A DNA stretch of 64,000 nt from Balaenoptera acutorostrata (GCF_949987535.1 NC_080073.1:23556116-23620115), one strand, 5' to 3'; positions 34,366-45,405 are shown, counted from the stretch's first letter. Notes: generated by a model not told the origin, from the letters alone. Translations and numbers: made by a program.

Positions 34366-34881
34366 CTGATATTTGTCAAGCTGACCATACTCCACTATTC
34401 TCCTACAAGACTGAGTTATTGTACGAGAACGGAGACCCTGAATAGAATTACTCTACTGGACCTTTTACAATATTTAAACTTAGAATGCCAAAGCAGCTGT
34501 GAAAATATGGGACATCAACGTCCTTCCTTGTATGAAGATTTAGTTTATAACCCAAATGGAACTAATAGAATTAAACAATGATTGTTGTTTCTTTCTAACC
34601 TCAATCATGATCCAAATTTTTTTAAGTTTGTGGTATCACTAAAAAACCTGAAGAGAAGAAACATCAGTGTCTTCAGCATTTAGACATAGGAACCCAGATT
34701 CATGGAGAACAAGCATAAGGTATTAGGAAAGAAGGATATTAAACACAGCAGAAAGAACACAGACGATGAGGAGTTGATGGTACTTTAATCCCTAAAATAA
34801 TCAAATACTTGTAAAGCAAATCTCCTGGCATACCACAATAATTTCAGAGATATTTAATTTTTATTTCTGGTTGGTCTATCA
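34366..34881. other. Intergenic, nothing recognised
   Basis: Unique-looking sequence. No gene or repeat was identified. Confidence 0.45.
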
Positions 34882-35125
34882 CAGGATTTCTTCATCTCAG
34901 CAGTATTCATATTTGCAGCCAGATAATTCTTTGTCCTGCCGGGGGTGGGGGCAGGGAGTGGGGAGGAGTTTGTCCTGTGCGTTATCAAATACTACTCAAC
35001 AGCATCCGTGGTCTCTACCCACCAGATGCCAGTAGCACCTCCCACCAAGACTTGACAACCAAAGATGTCCCCAGAGATGGTCAAATGTCCCTTAGGGGAA
35101 AATCATCCCCAGTTGAGAACCAGTG
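34882..35125 (-). mobile_element. MER20 hAT-Charlie DNA transposon, minus orientation
   Basis: Near full length: it starts CAGGATTTCTTCATCTCAGC and ends CCCCAGTTGAGAACCAGTG, with TCTACCCACCAGATGCCAGT in the middle. This is the inverse of the copy at 37994. A G-rich insertion (34939-34970) lies inside. Confidence 0.8.
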
Positions 35126-35627
35126 TTCTACAATATGCTCCTGTCTGTTCTGTGCCCTCCTGCTTTGTTAACAGCTCTATTACACTTTACATCAATCTAC
35201 TATGTATCATTTTGTGTGTTCATAATACAATATTGTCTTTGGTCCAGAAGTCCCATCTCTTGTGTTATAGATGTACTACTGCCTTTACCCTCCATTCTCT
35301 ACTCCCATCCTCTCCTACTTCATATACGACCATTATAATGGTTTGATGTGGATCCTTGTGTATATATCTGTTCTTGTAAAATATGTATTGAGGTTCTATA
35401 TATCCTTGTGGTTTATATAATGGTATTATGCTATGGATCTCTTCTGTTTCTTAGTTATTTCACTCAGTACTATGTTTTTAAGGTTTGTATATATTGCTTT
35501 ATGTACATCCGGTCAGGTCTTCCTCTTTACTTTCCCATCAACTACCTCAGTGTCTGATATATGTTAGATGCTGAATAAATGTTCACATAATTAATTGCAT
35601 AAGTGCATATATCAAATGGTGAATGGG
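35126..35627. other. T-rich intergenic sequence, possibly an old LINE piece
   Basis: The sequence resembles T-rich LINE 3' material (TTATTTCACTCAGTACTATG). I could not assign it. The open frames of about 70-93 aa are hydrophobic low-complexity products. Confidence 0.35.
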
Positions 35628-36102
35628 TGTAGTAGACAGAATAGTGGCTGCCCAAAGATGTCCGCGTTCTGATCCCCAGAATCTGTGAATGTATTACCTC
35701 ATAAAGCAAAAGAGACTGCAGATGTGCTTAAATTAAGAATTTCAAGATGGGGAGATGATCCTGGATTATCCAGGTGGACCCAGTGTCATCACAAGGGTCC
35801 CTATAAGGGGGAAAAAAAGGGTCAAAGCCAGAAAAAGGAGATGTGATGATAGAAACAGAGGGTGAGTGATGTGCTTTGAAGATGAGTAAGGGAGCGTGAG
35901 CCAAGGAATGCAGGTGGCCTCGAGAAGTCAGCAAAGGCAAGGTAATGGATTTTCCCTTAGAGCCTACATGAGGGAGGCTGTCCTGCCAACACTTCGGTCT
36001 TAGGATATCTGACATCCAGGACTGTAAGATAATTTCTGTTGTGTTAAGCCACTAAGCTTGTGGTAATTTGTTACAGCAGCGATAACACAGGAAAGTAACA
36101 CA
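35628..36102 (+). mobile_element. MLT1-type (ERVL-MaLR) solo LTR
   Basis: CCCAAAGATGTCCGCGTTCT, ATCCTGGATTATCCAGGTGG, TCATCACAAGGGTCCCTATA, GAGCCAAGGAATGCAGGTGG and TTAAGCCACTAAGCTTGTGG occur in MLT1 order. It is a different subfamily from the copy at 32557. Confidence 0.85.
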
Positions 36103-36860
36103 GTGGATGAAGTAATACATGGATGAGTGTGCAAAGCTTTCCAACAGTTGAACTTTTCTCTTCCTCCTTTTTTCTCCATTAAGTGTTTAATATTCATAAA
36201 AATAGAATCTCAAAATATAAAGGACCTCAAATAAGTAATACTTTAAAGGGAAGATTTATAAAGGGAAAATTATGAGGTAAACAATCACCCCCAAGTCTAT
36301 CTGTTAACTGGATAGTCAGCTTGACTGCACTGGGGGCTCACTGGGTCATCTTGTAAGGAGAGTGAGATTCAAATTGGATGAGGGCTTGAATACCTGGGAG
36401 GTATGGTTCCTTCGGGGCCATCTTTGGAGCTTAGCTGCTTTACTGGGTTTCAGTCTTAAACAGGTTACTATGATAGAGACATCAAGCCTCATAATTGTGG
36501 CAGGATGCTTTCTATGGATCTGGAACCAAAATTATAACACTCAGTACATTAAATGTGACACAAAGCCAAAGATGTCTTACATGCAGCTTTCTTGCATGGC
36601 CAGATCCATCCCTAAGAAAGAAATGTATTCACTTAAATACATAAGTTTGATCAATTCAGTTACCATAATCCACAGAGAAGTATCAGGTTTTAATGGATCT
36701 TGCCTCATTTCAAATATACGGCTATTTTTTCCAGCCATTTCTTAAGTCCTCCTTGTTAGAGCACATGTAGCCCTACCTTGTGGGGCACATGTCTGCACAT
36801 GCACCAGGACCTGGTTTTCTGGGGAATCAGAGTGAGAATCATTCTTTAGCAGGTAGATTA
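36103..36860. other. Intergenic, nothing recognised
   Basis: The 127-aa plus frame at 36362-36745 has no recognisable domain, no conserved partner frame and no splice context that I can defend. Confidence 0.45.
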
Positions 36861-36864
36861 TCAT

Positions 36865-37115
36865 AGCTGTCAAGAAGCACAGGCTGTGAGATGAGACTGC
36901 CCCAGTGCAAATTCTTGTTGAACCACTTTCTAGCTGTGACCTCAAACAAATGAATAACTTCTTGAAGGCTTTGTTTCCTCAGCTCTAAAATTGGGCTAAT
37001 AAGAGCATTTACCTCAGAGAACTGTTATAAGGGACAAAGGAGATAATTTATGTAGATTAATGCAAATTATTTAGTCCATTGACTGGCACTAAGAAAGCAC
37101 TCAGTGAATATTAGT
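36865..37115 (+). repeat. MIR SINE followed by (AGT)n
   Basis: CACAGGCTGTGAGATGAGAC, CACTTTCTAGCTGTGACCTC, TTTGTTTCCTCAGCTCTAAA and CTGGCACTAAGAAAGCACTC mark a near-complete MIR. Confidence 0.88.
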
Positions 37116-37116
<1 letters not shown>

Positions 37117-37148
<32 letters not shown>

Positions 37149-37149
37149 G
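37117..37149 (+). repeat. (AGT)n microsatellite
   Basis: About eleven AGT units directly at the MIR 3' end, a common site of microsatellite growth. Confidence 0.97.
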
Positions 37150-37404
37150 ACTCTGATAGGGAAAATTCAGTTTACTTTTCCAGATAATTATGGCAATTAA
37201 TTTTTTATTCTTCATGGAATATTAACCAGTTTTACAGCTTAATCAAAGTTAAACTTGATCAGGAACCTGAGATGCAGCTATTTTCCCAACTCAAGGCTCA
37301 CCATCAGTGACCTCTAGCCTTCCTAAGGGTGAGAGAAGAGGACCAAGCCATCCTTATAGGTGCTCTGAATCTAAACGTCATGACATTAAAACCAGCATGT
37401 ATAC

Positions 37405-37795
37405 ATTAGAATAGGATAAAATAAGCTGTGGTAACAAACAATCCCATACTTCCGGTAGTGTAAGTCACCAAAATTTTACTTTTTACTCTTGCTTATGTCC
37501 AACCCAGGCCAGCAAAAGGCTCTGCTCACTCAGAGACCCAGACTGATGGAGGGACCACCGTCATACATGGTGACGGTCGCCATGTCAGACAGAAAGCAAG
37601 CATGTGGTGAATTATGCACCGGCTCTTCAAGTTTCCACCTGGAGAGACATGCACCACTTTTCTTCCCATTTCACTGGCCATAAAAGTCAGGTGGCCACCC
37701 CTCACTGCAAATAGGATGGGAAGTTCAATTCTACCATTCTCAATAGGAAGAAAACCAGAAATATTTGGGAATCAGCGTCAATGACAAACATACTC
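37405..37795 (+). repeat. Ancient interspersed repeat, family not named
   Basis: The layout GCTGTGGTAACAAACAATCC, CAAAAGGCTCTGCTCACTCA, GACCCAGACTGATGGAGGGA, CATTTCACTGGCCATAAAAG and AACCAGAAATATTTGGGAAT matches a familiar medium-copy mammalian repeat that I cannot name with certainty. Confidence 0.55.
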
Positions 37796-37993
37796 TACGA
37801 AGATTACGCTAGCCACTTTTAGTGATATGGGAGTAAACAAAACCTAGAACCTACTCTCAGCGACCTGGCAGATAAGAGGCAATCTGTGCATAAGCATGTA
37901 TGACTTTAAAATTACTTAGCAGTTGCTAAGATTACTTTACCCCAATCGTGTGGCAAAAGTAAACCAAAGCCACTGATGGCAGGACTGCTGTGC

Positions 37994-38183
37994 CAGGGTG
38001 AATTTGACCCCACAGGGGATATTTTTGGTTGTTATCTTTTAGAGTGTGGGTGTTGCTACTGGCACCTAGCAGCTTAGAGGCCAGGGGGGCTGTGAAATAC
38101 CCTACAATTCACAGGACAGCTCCCCACAAAAAGTAATTATCTGACCCCAAATATCAATAGTGCTGACGTTGAGAAACTCTGGG
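37994..38183 (+). mobile_element. MER20 DNA transposon, plus orientation
   Basis: GGGGATATTTTTGGTTGTTA, GTTGCTACTGGCACCTAGCA, ATTCACAGGACAGCTCCCCA and a GTTGAGAAACTCTGG end match MER20. Confidence 0.82.
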
Positions 38184-39219
38184 GTGTTGTGATTTTCACA
38201 CTTTGTCACACATACTCCTAAATCCACCAAAATGAAAATTATACCCTTGAAATGTCTGCAGTTGAGACTGGGCACACCAATGCTCATGACAGGACACCTG
38301 AGTGTCCTCCACCATCGTACATTTCCCATCCAGGTATATGGTATTTTTATCCGGAAGTGCGAATCTGGTACAACCCTTTTGAAATACACATAGGAGAGTT
38401 GACTGTGTTTCCGATTTTTTTCATAAGGACTTTGAAATTCAAATATGAAACAATTCTCTTCAAAACAGACAGTACCACAAATATATTGGCCAACTTGATT
38501 AAGCAAGGTTTAGTCCCAATGGGAAAAAAAAAAAAAGGGGCATGACATAATTAGACGCTGACTGTGGATAATAAGATAAGGGCTATGGTGAGACCTTCTT
38601 GCCAGAAACACCTTTCTCTAAGAAGAGTCTAGCATGATAAGAGCAGTCAGGAAGTGATCAATGGTTAGTGACCAAGGAAAGGGGGTGTGGGAAAACTCCA
38701 TGGTACTAACAGAGTTTGTGAGACCAGCTTTGTCAGACACAAATGAATGCAGAGACAAGGAAGGGAGTGGAATGAATGGTTATAATACTTAAAGGTCAGG
38801 AGCTGTAAGTAAACTACACCGAGGGAATTTTGACCTCCCAGCGTCAACCTGTGTTTGAATTTGGGTTTAAAGTTGGATCCCAGGTGGCACGTTTTGTTTC
38901 CTAGTCTGAGCCTCAAGCCTGAGGCTTGCAGAATGACTGGCTCCAGGACGGATGATGTGATGCCTGGCAAAAGGAGATCTGTGGGTTGTTAATCTGTGGA
39001 TCAAAAAGCAAACCCTGGCCCAGCAGTGTGTTAATCCTAACGGCTGAGAGGGGGCCAATACAATCATTTACACGAATGTATCCAGCGTGGGGTCTCAGAA
39101 GTAGTTTAAGGAAGCTTCAACTATGTTTAGAATGGACCAAATCAATGAATTGCTGATTTTTCCACCTGTGTTAGCCCACTGACTCCTCAGGGGGTTGAAG
39201 CCTGTAGTGCAAATAGAAT
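38184..39219. other. Intergenic, nothing recognised
   Basis: Unique-looking sequence with an A14 run near 38524. The 134-aa minus frame at 38102-38506 starts outside the MER20 and runs into it, so I do not call it a gene. Confidence 0.45.
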
Positions 39220-39235
39220 CCAAACACTTTCTTAA

Positions 39236-39573
39236 AAATGTATTTATTTTTGGCTGTGTTGGGTCTTCACTGCTGCGCGCGGGCTTTCTCCAGTTGTGGC
39301 AAGCGGGGGCTACTCTTCATTGCGGTGCACGGGCTTCTCATTGCAGTGGCTTCTCTTGTTGCAGAGCACAGGCTCTAGGCTCACAAGCTTCAGTAGTTGT
39401 GGCACGTGGGCTCAGCAGTTGTGGCTCGCGGGCTCTAGAGTGCAGGCTCAGTAGTTGTGGTGCACGGGCTTAGTTGCTCCGCGGCATGTGGGATCTTCCC
39501 GGACCACGGCTCGAACCCATGTCCCCTGCATTGGCAGGCGGATTCCTAACTACTGCGCCACCAGGGAAGTCCC
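39236..39573 (-). mobile_element. CHR-2-type SINE, minus orientation, with duplication
   Basis: The inverted CHR core begins GGCTGTGTTGGGTCTTCACT and ends CACCAGGGAAGTCCC. The duplication CCAAACACTTTCTTAA lies at 39220-39235 and 39574-39589. Confidence 0.95.
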
Positions 39574-39589
39574 CCAAACACTTTCTTAA

Positions 39590-39915
39590 TGATTCAGGTC
39601 AAAGGAGCAGGCCTAAACTCAGTTTGGAATCCCTTTATTTACCGGGTTCCTGCAGTCATAGGGGAAATTTAATTGCTCTGCAAATTCTTCATTAAAAAAT
39701 TGGTCCCTTTCACACCTGTCCTTGGTGAAGATCAGCATTTTCTTCCTTTCATCCTCTGGGTTCTGTTTATTGAGTAAATGCTTTTGTTCTAAGAGAATAT
39801 AAGTTCAAATCTTTAGAATATAGGTTCAAGCCTTTGTTCTAAGAGAATATAGGTTGAAAGTTCATGATTCCTGTAACATATTTTCAAATGGTTTGGCATA
39901 AATAATCAGTATAAA
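39590..39915. other. Intergenic with a short direct repeat
   Basis: TTTGTTCTAAGAGAATATA occurs twice (39783 and 39833 regions). Nothing else was recognised. Confidence 0.5.
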
Positions 39916-39919
39916 AGTA

Positions 39920-40105
39920 TACACATAGAGCAAGGACCTACAGTATAGCATAGGGAACTATACTCAATATTTTATAATAACCTATAAGGGAAAAGAATCT
40001 GAAAAAGTATACATATATATATATATCTGAATCAGTGTACTGTATACCTGAAACTAACACGCCATTATAAATCAACTATACTTCAATTAAAAATAAATGT
40101 ATGCA
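39920..40105 (+). mobile_element. L1 3'-end fragment, plus orientation
   Basis: AAGGACCTACAGTATAGCAT, AACCTATAAGGGAAAAGAAT, TGTATACCTGAAACTAACAC and CAACTATACTTCAATTAAAA are the typical 3' UTR end of cetartiodactyl L1. Confidence 0.85.
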
Positions 40106-40225
40106 CCCACAGGAATAAAGCAAAAGTGGCAAAATGTTAACGTTTTGGTGAATCAAAGTGAAGCATTTACGGGAATTTACTGTTCTACTCTTGCAGATTT
40201 ACACTTTTTCAAATAAAAAAGTAAA

Positions 40226-40252
40226 AACAAACAAACAAACAAACAAACAAAG
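40226..40252 (+). repeat. (AAAC)n microsatellite
   Basis: About six AAAC units. No gene or repeat family was recognised in the surrounding 40110-40780 sequence. Confidence 0.9.
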
Positions 40253-40786
40253 AAAACCCCTGATATGTGAGGTAGTAGAAAGAAGGAGGTTCTACTATCA
40301 AAGTATGAGATCTTAAAATGAGATGGCAATAAAAATTGTTTTGAATTTTTCCTTAAAGAAAATGTGGTAGACATAAGGTGGTAGCATGAGTCGTTAAGAA
40401 AGAGTATTTGGATGTGATGGAACGCACTATTTACATCTTTGTTAAATGAAGTGGATGATGCTTCTCTCCTCAGGGTGTTTTTCCATCAGTGATGATGCAT
40501 GATTCCAGATTTAGCCACACAATGTCAGCTGATGTGTCTGGCTACCAAAAAAGAAAAAGAAAAAAGGAGAGAGGGGGCATAATCAGGATGGTGACAATAA
40601 AGGTATGCTTTTTCATAATGACTTAGTCTGAGTTGACTGATTCATCAGAACTGGGCTCTAAGCTGCTTGGCTAACTAGTGCCAGATTGTTCTGGGAGAAA
40701 AAAAATGCTTCAGTGGCACTCAGTGCTTATCAGACCTAATAGTTCATTGTAGTGGATCGTTCCTTGGAGACCTCCTTGTTGATTGC

Positions 40787-41005
40787 TGCTTCGGACTGAA
40801 CTGCGTCTTCCCAAAATTCCTAGGTCAAAGCCCTTCCCCCCCAGTAGGATGGTATGTGGAGATGGGGCCTTTGGGAGGTAATCAGGTTTAGGTGCGTTCA
40901 GGAGAGTGGGGCCCTCATAATGGGACTAGTGCCCTTATAAGAAGAGACACCAGAGCGCTTACTCTCTTTCTCCCCTCCATGTGAGGACACAGTGACAAAG
41001 CAGAT
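40787..41005 (+). mobile_element. MLT1-type LTR, 3'-truncated
   Basis: GGACTGAACTGCGTCTTCCC, TGGAGATGGGGCCTTTGGGA, TAGTGCCCTTATAAGAAGAG and CCATGTGAGGACACAGTGAC match the same LTR type as 32557, but the second half is missing. Confidence 0.8.
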
Positions 41006-41049
41006 AAATTCAAAATAATTTGTAAGTGATAACATATGGCTATAATTAT

Positions 41050-41278
41050 GTAATATTTATTTATTTATTTTGGCTGCACCGGGTCTTAGTTGCAGCACAC
41101 AGGATCTTTGTTGCGGCATGCAGGATCTTTAGCTGTGGCATGCACACTTCTTAGTTGCAGCATGCAGACTCTTAGTTGCGGCCTGCATGCAGGATCTATT
41201 TCCCCGACCAGGGATCAAACCCGGGTCGCCTGCATTGGAAGCATGCAGTGTTACCCACTGGACCACCAGGGAAGTCCT
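41050..41278 (-). mobile_element. tRNA-derived SINE, minus orientation, with internally repeated body
   Basis: It ends CCACCAGGGAAGTCC with an inverted B box GACCAGGGATCAAACCC. The body repeats a GTTGCRGCATGCAGGATCTT-like unit three to four times. The flanks share GCTATAATTA and GTTATAATTA, a probable imperfect duplication. Confidence 0.85.
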
Positions 41279-41378
41279 GGTTATAATTAATCAGAATATA
41301 ATATACCTTGCTAATGTGAATTAATGTTCTGTAGACTTCACTAATAAAAGAAAATTAATTGTGCACGTGGGCTCTTTA

Positions 41379-41589
41379 TTTATTTATTTAACATCTTTAT
41401 TGGAGTATAATTGCTTTACAGTGGTGTGTTAGTTTCTGCTTTATAACAAAGTGAATCAGTTACACATATACATATGTCCCCATAGCTCTTCCCTCTTGCA
41501 TCTCCCTCCCTCCCACCCTCCCTATCCCACCCCTCTAGGTGGTCACAAAGCTCCCAGCTGATCTCCCTGTGCTATGCGGCTGCTTCCAT
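41379..41589 (-). mobile_element. L1 3'-end insertion, minus orientation, with duplication
   Basis: The plus strand starts with T-rich sequence, then AACATCTTTATTGGAGTATA, and ends near GTGCTATGCGGCTGCTTCCAT. The duplication GTGGGCTCTTTA at 41367-41378 and 41590-41601 brackets it. The target appears to be an older SINE whose 3' part resumes at 41602. Confidence 0.85.
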
Positions 41590-41601
41590 GTGGGCTCTTT
41601 A

Positions 41602-41695
41602 AAAGACCCCGCATGCCAGCAACAAAGGTCCCGCGTGCCGCAACTGAGATCCAGCACAGCCAAAATAAATAAATAAATAAATAAATAAATATTTT
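41602..41695 (+). mobile_element. SINE 3' fragment split by the L1 insertion
   Basis: AAAGACCCCGCATGCCAGCA, GTCCCGCGTGCCGCAACTGA and a CAGCACAGCCAAAATAAATA end with an (AAAT)n tail are a SINE 3' core. The head is not found upstream. Confidence 0.7.
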
Positions 41696-41699
41696 TTAA

Positions 41700-42420
41700 A
41701 AAGTATATGGGAGCATGTGTGTAGGTTATATGTAAATACTACTCTCATTTAAAAAAAAAGCTTAAAACTAAAACTATTATATTACCTGCAGAAGGGAGGA
41801 CTTGCATAGGATATTACACATGTACGCACGTGTATCAGTTAGCCAGTACAGAAAGGTAGGAACGGTTTTATCTTTTGAATCTTTTGCTATACTGTATTAC
41901 CAAGAAGATGGTGATAAATAAAATTACAATATAAACTAAAGTCACGCCACAGTATATTTTAACACTTTCACTTTAGAAAAACATAACACAGTTTGGCTAC
42001 ATAGGAAGAATAACACTGTATGCTAAATCTCATAAGAAGGCTGAATATCTCCATGTTATTCTAAGAATTGTCAATTCTATGCCTATTTCTTGTACTAGAG
42101 GGGAAAAAAAAGGAGTATTAAAGATAACAGCAATAAACATCTTTCAAAAATTTCTAAATGATTTCTTAAGAAAATGATTTTAATTACTATAAGATTCTCA
42201 GTTTATGATTGAAGTAGTTTTCATGTTATGTTTTATATTACACTGAACTATGCAACTTATCAGTATATCTTCCAACCCAATTTCAACCCTCCCTACATCT
42301 CTGAAGCTGCCACTGAATTGGTCCTGACTCTACCTAATGGATAATGGTCTGAAATGGATGGATAGATTAAGCAATGAGGTCAGATATTGTCAACTGGGGA
42401 AAAAAAACAAAAAACAAAAC
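41700..42420. other. AT-rich intergenic sequence
   Basis: No gene or repeat family was recognised. Confidence 0.5.
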
Positions 42421-42424
42421 ACAA

Positions 42425-42895
42425 CATAAGAGCTGTGAGTTATATTTTATTTGGGGCAAAATGAGGACTATAGCCTGGGAGACAGCCTCTCAGATAGCTC
42501 TGAGGAACTGCTCCAAAGAAGTAAGAGGGAAGGTCAGTATACATGTTATTTTAGTGAAGGGGGGTACGTGCAGTCAAGCACACACTTTGCAAGGTTACTG
42601 TGAGTCACAAGAAGATTGCTGCTAGTCATGAGGAGCATATGTCTTCATTAATGATTTTAGGGCTTTTCTAGATATGAGAAGATGCAAGAATTTGGGCTCA
42701 TAAAATCTCCTGAAAAATATCTAACTGTCTGAAGCCCTGTTCTGCCAGTTTTTCCCAGAGCACAGAGCGTCTCATTCCTGATCTCCACCCTGAACTCCTT
42801 TAGGGTGTGTTGAATGTCAGTGACTACAGTGGCTATCGACCTAATCCTCATAGAGGGAGATGGCGAGTGATTATTTTTCATCCACAATATAAAAC
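42425..42895 (+). repeat. Possible LTR remnant
   Basis: The stretch GAGTTATATTTTATTTGGGG, ACAGCCTCTCAGATAGCTCT, GGAACTGCTCC, TCTAGATATGAGAAGATGCA and CCCAGAGCACAGAGCGTCTC resembles an LTR common in cetartiodactyl genomes. I could not define its ends or confirm the class. Confidence 0.45.
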
Positions 42896-42899
42896 TTCC

Positions 42900-43960
42900 G
42901 TTGCATTTTCACTTGCCACACAGAGTAATCAAATGGATTCAGTGGGTTTAGGCATAGATAAAGCAAGAAATTTAAACACCTAATTGAAATAGTCTCTCCT
43001 ATTTTGTCATACTTTGTCACTGAATTATCCCAATGTTTTGCCCTACTGAAATATACACATTAATTATATGTATAAATGATATATGTGAGATATAACTCAT
43101 ATTTCATGGCAAGACAAGAAAAATTTAAACAAAAAACTCTTCTCTGCCCTTTGGCCTCCTCTCTCCCCCAACTGCATTGTGCATCTGCATTATGCATCAA
43201 CCAAACCTTCCCCACTGGGAGCTGCTCAACCATAAAGAGCAGTATTCTCCTAGTATCGGTAAAAAGACTCCTGAAAGATAATATTCCTTCTTGATCTCAT
43301 AAGGGGTCACATGGTGCTTAGATCTGGATTGTGTAAATTGTCAATTATATGTAATATATAGTCCTCTGTCTCAAAAAACATGTAACTGTGCCGTGACTCC
43401 TAACAGGTGGAACAGTTCTCAGAGCTTTCTGAGATGTTCTTCCTGGATTATAATCCTCAAATTTGGCTTGTATAAAATTTTACATTCCTTAGATCAATTG
43501 ATTAATTTTTTGTCAACATATATGTATATATATTATATGTATATGAAAGCTTGAATAGATTTATATCAAATATATATTTTTCACAGTAAGGGGCAGTTTT
43601 ATTAGTAAATAATTACAAAGAGAGTTCAAAACAAAGTTCCCATAATAAGCAGTTAAGACATTCACAATTAACAATGCTCATGAGAAATCAAAATCTCCTC
43701 CTCTCCTCTTCTCCTCCCACTATTTAAGCTTAGAAATCAACCTTTTCATAACAGACTGCAAAATGTAGATTTTAGCCTATAACAAATATTTTTAATAAAT
43801 TTGATTGATATGTCTTTTGCCATATTTATGGGTACATACTAGTTAATTATTTTATCTTTCCAGAAAATTCAACCTTTTTCATTACAAAGTGACATTCCAT
43901 ATTTTAGTATGAAATTTTTAGTATTTCGTGTTAAAGTCTATTTTGTTGGATATTAAGATA
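42900..43960. other. AT-rich intergenic sequence
   Basis: It contains a TA-rich palindromic patch at about 43497-43580. No gene was recognised. Confidence 0.5.
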
Positions 43961-43979
43961 GCCACATGGGTTTCTTTTT

Positions 43980-44347
43980 TTTTAAATAAGTTTATTTATT
44001 TTATTTATTAATTTTTGGCTGCGTTGGGTCTTCGTTGCTGCGTGCGGGCTTTCTCTAGTTGTGGTGAGCGGGGACTACTCTTAGTTGCAGTGGGTGGGCT
44101 TCTCACTGCGGTGGCTTCTCTTGCTGTGGAGCACGGGCTCTAGGCACGCGGGCTCAGTAGTTGTGGCTTGCAGGCTCTAGAGCGTGGGCTCAGTAGTTGT
44201 GGCTTGCGGGCTCTAGAGCGTGGGCTCAGTAGTTGTGGCACAGGGGCTTAGTTGCTCTGCGGCATGTGGGATCTTCCTGGACCAGGGCTCGAACCCGTGT
44301 CCCCCGCATGGGCAGGTGATTCCCAACCACTGCACCACCAAGGAAGC
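43980..44347 (-). mobile_element. CHR-2-type SINE, minus orientation, with internal tandem repeat
   Basis: The inverted CHR core ends CACCACCAAGGAAGCCC. The duplication CCACATGGGTTTCTTTTT lies at 43962-43979 and 44348-44365. A 36-bp unit beginning GGGCTCAGTAGTTGTGGC is repeated at 44150, 44186 and (partly) 44222. Confidence 0.95.
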
Positions 44348-44365
44348 CCACATGGGTTTCTTTTT

Positions 44366-44629
44366 AACTAGTGTTTACATGGTCTTTTTCTTCCTTTTTC
44401 TTTCTTTCCTTATATTTAAGTTGGTACATATTTTTAATATAAATAGGACATTTTAAAATATTTTAAAAATTAAATTAATATAATATTTATATAGTTAAAT
44501 ATTATATTTAATGTTTTAATATAATGATTTATATATAATTTTATATAAATTTTTAATATTTTAAATTATTTTAATAATCTGAAAAACTTTAATTTAGAAC
44601 AGTTTAGTTCTTCTAGATTTAAAGTAATT
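44366..44629. other. Extreme AT-rich patch
   Basis: From about 44450 to 44585 the sequence is almost only A and T (ATATAATATTTATATAGTTA). No feature was assigned. Confidence 0.7.
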
Positions 44630-44689
44630 ACTAGGGAGTGCTACTGACATCTAGTAGATGAAGGCCAGGGAGGCTGCTGAATATCCTAC
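44630..44689 (+). mobile_element. MER20, 5' part of a copy split by an LTR
   Basis: GGGAGTGCTACTGACATCTA, AGGCCAGGGAGGCTGCTGAA and TATCCTAC match the MER20 middle. The rest resumes at 45316, after the inserted LTR. Confidence 0.8.
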
Positions 44690-45315
44690 TCTAAGCAGAC
44701 AGGGTAGGGAGTCTCCAGAGGAAAAGAACCAGATGTAGCTTTCTGAGGTGAGAGAGGCCATTTTAGGCCTAAGCCATTTGTGATCTAAGCCTGCCCACAA
44801 TGGTTGTCCTTGAATAGGTCTCAGTAATAATGACCTTAAGGGTCAAGGGCAAGAGAAGGAAAAATAGCAAAGATAATAAATCAGATAATAAAGACTCCCA
44901 GGTTTTTTTTTCATCCCAATGGTAAAGATTATCCTGAAGCACTTTTTTGAGCTGTTTTGCAGAATTTAAACCCCCTCAGGTGCTCAAGCACTAGATCAGT
45001 TGGAACCTAAGGGATGACAATGTTGACCTTTTCTGACCCTCCTGACTCCAGTCAACTAAAGCTTGGACTCTGTTGACCTTTGCCCTAATTCTATGCTCAA
45101 TTCTTCTCAGCTCAAGCTCCTTCATGAACATGCAGGTACCCTTAACTTAAATCTCCCTCAATTTTGCTGTTTGGAGAGACCCTGCTTGGGAAGGGTCCCC
45201 AGTGTTCTCCTTTCTTGCTGCAAGTAATAAATCCTCCTCCTCCCACTCTTTGGCTTGGTTGTGTCTTTTGGTGGCTCAACACCCACCAAGAGGTGAACCC
45301 AGTTTTCAGGTAACA
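44690..45315 (+). mobile_element. Solo LTR of an endogenous retrovirus, inserted in MER20
   Basis: The insert is 626 bp, bounded by a CTAC duplication (44686-44689 and 45316-45319), as expected for class I (ERV1) integration. The ends TCTAAG and TAACA fit a decayed TG...CA LTR. It carries an AATAAA at 45226-45231 near the 3' end. No retroviral genes flank it, so it is a recombination remnant. The family was not identified. Confidence 0.8.
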
Positions 45316-45405
45316 CTACCATGCTCAGGGCAGCCTCCCACAACAAAGAATCATCTGGCCCCAAATGTCAAAAGTGCTGGAGATTGAGAAACTCTGGATT
45401 AGAGA
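45316..45405 (+). mobile_element. MER20, 3' part of the split copy
   Basis: CAGGGCAGCCTCCCACAACA, AATCATCTGGCCCCAAATGT and GATTGAGAAACTCTGG complete the MER20 begun at 44630. Confidence 0.8.

Noticed and set aside
38102..38506. 134-aa minus frame
   Set aside because: It runs into a MER20 copy and shows no domain; chance open frame.
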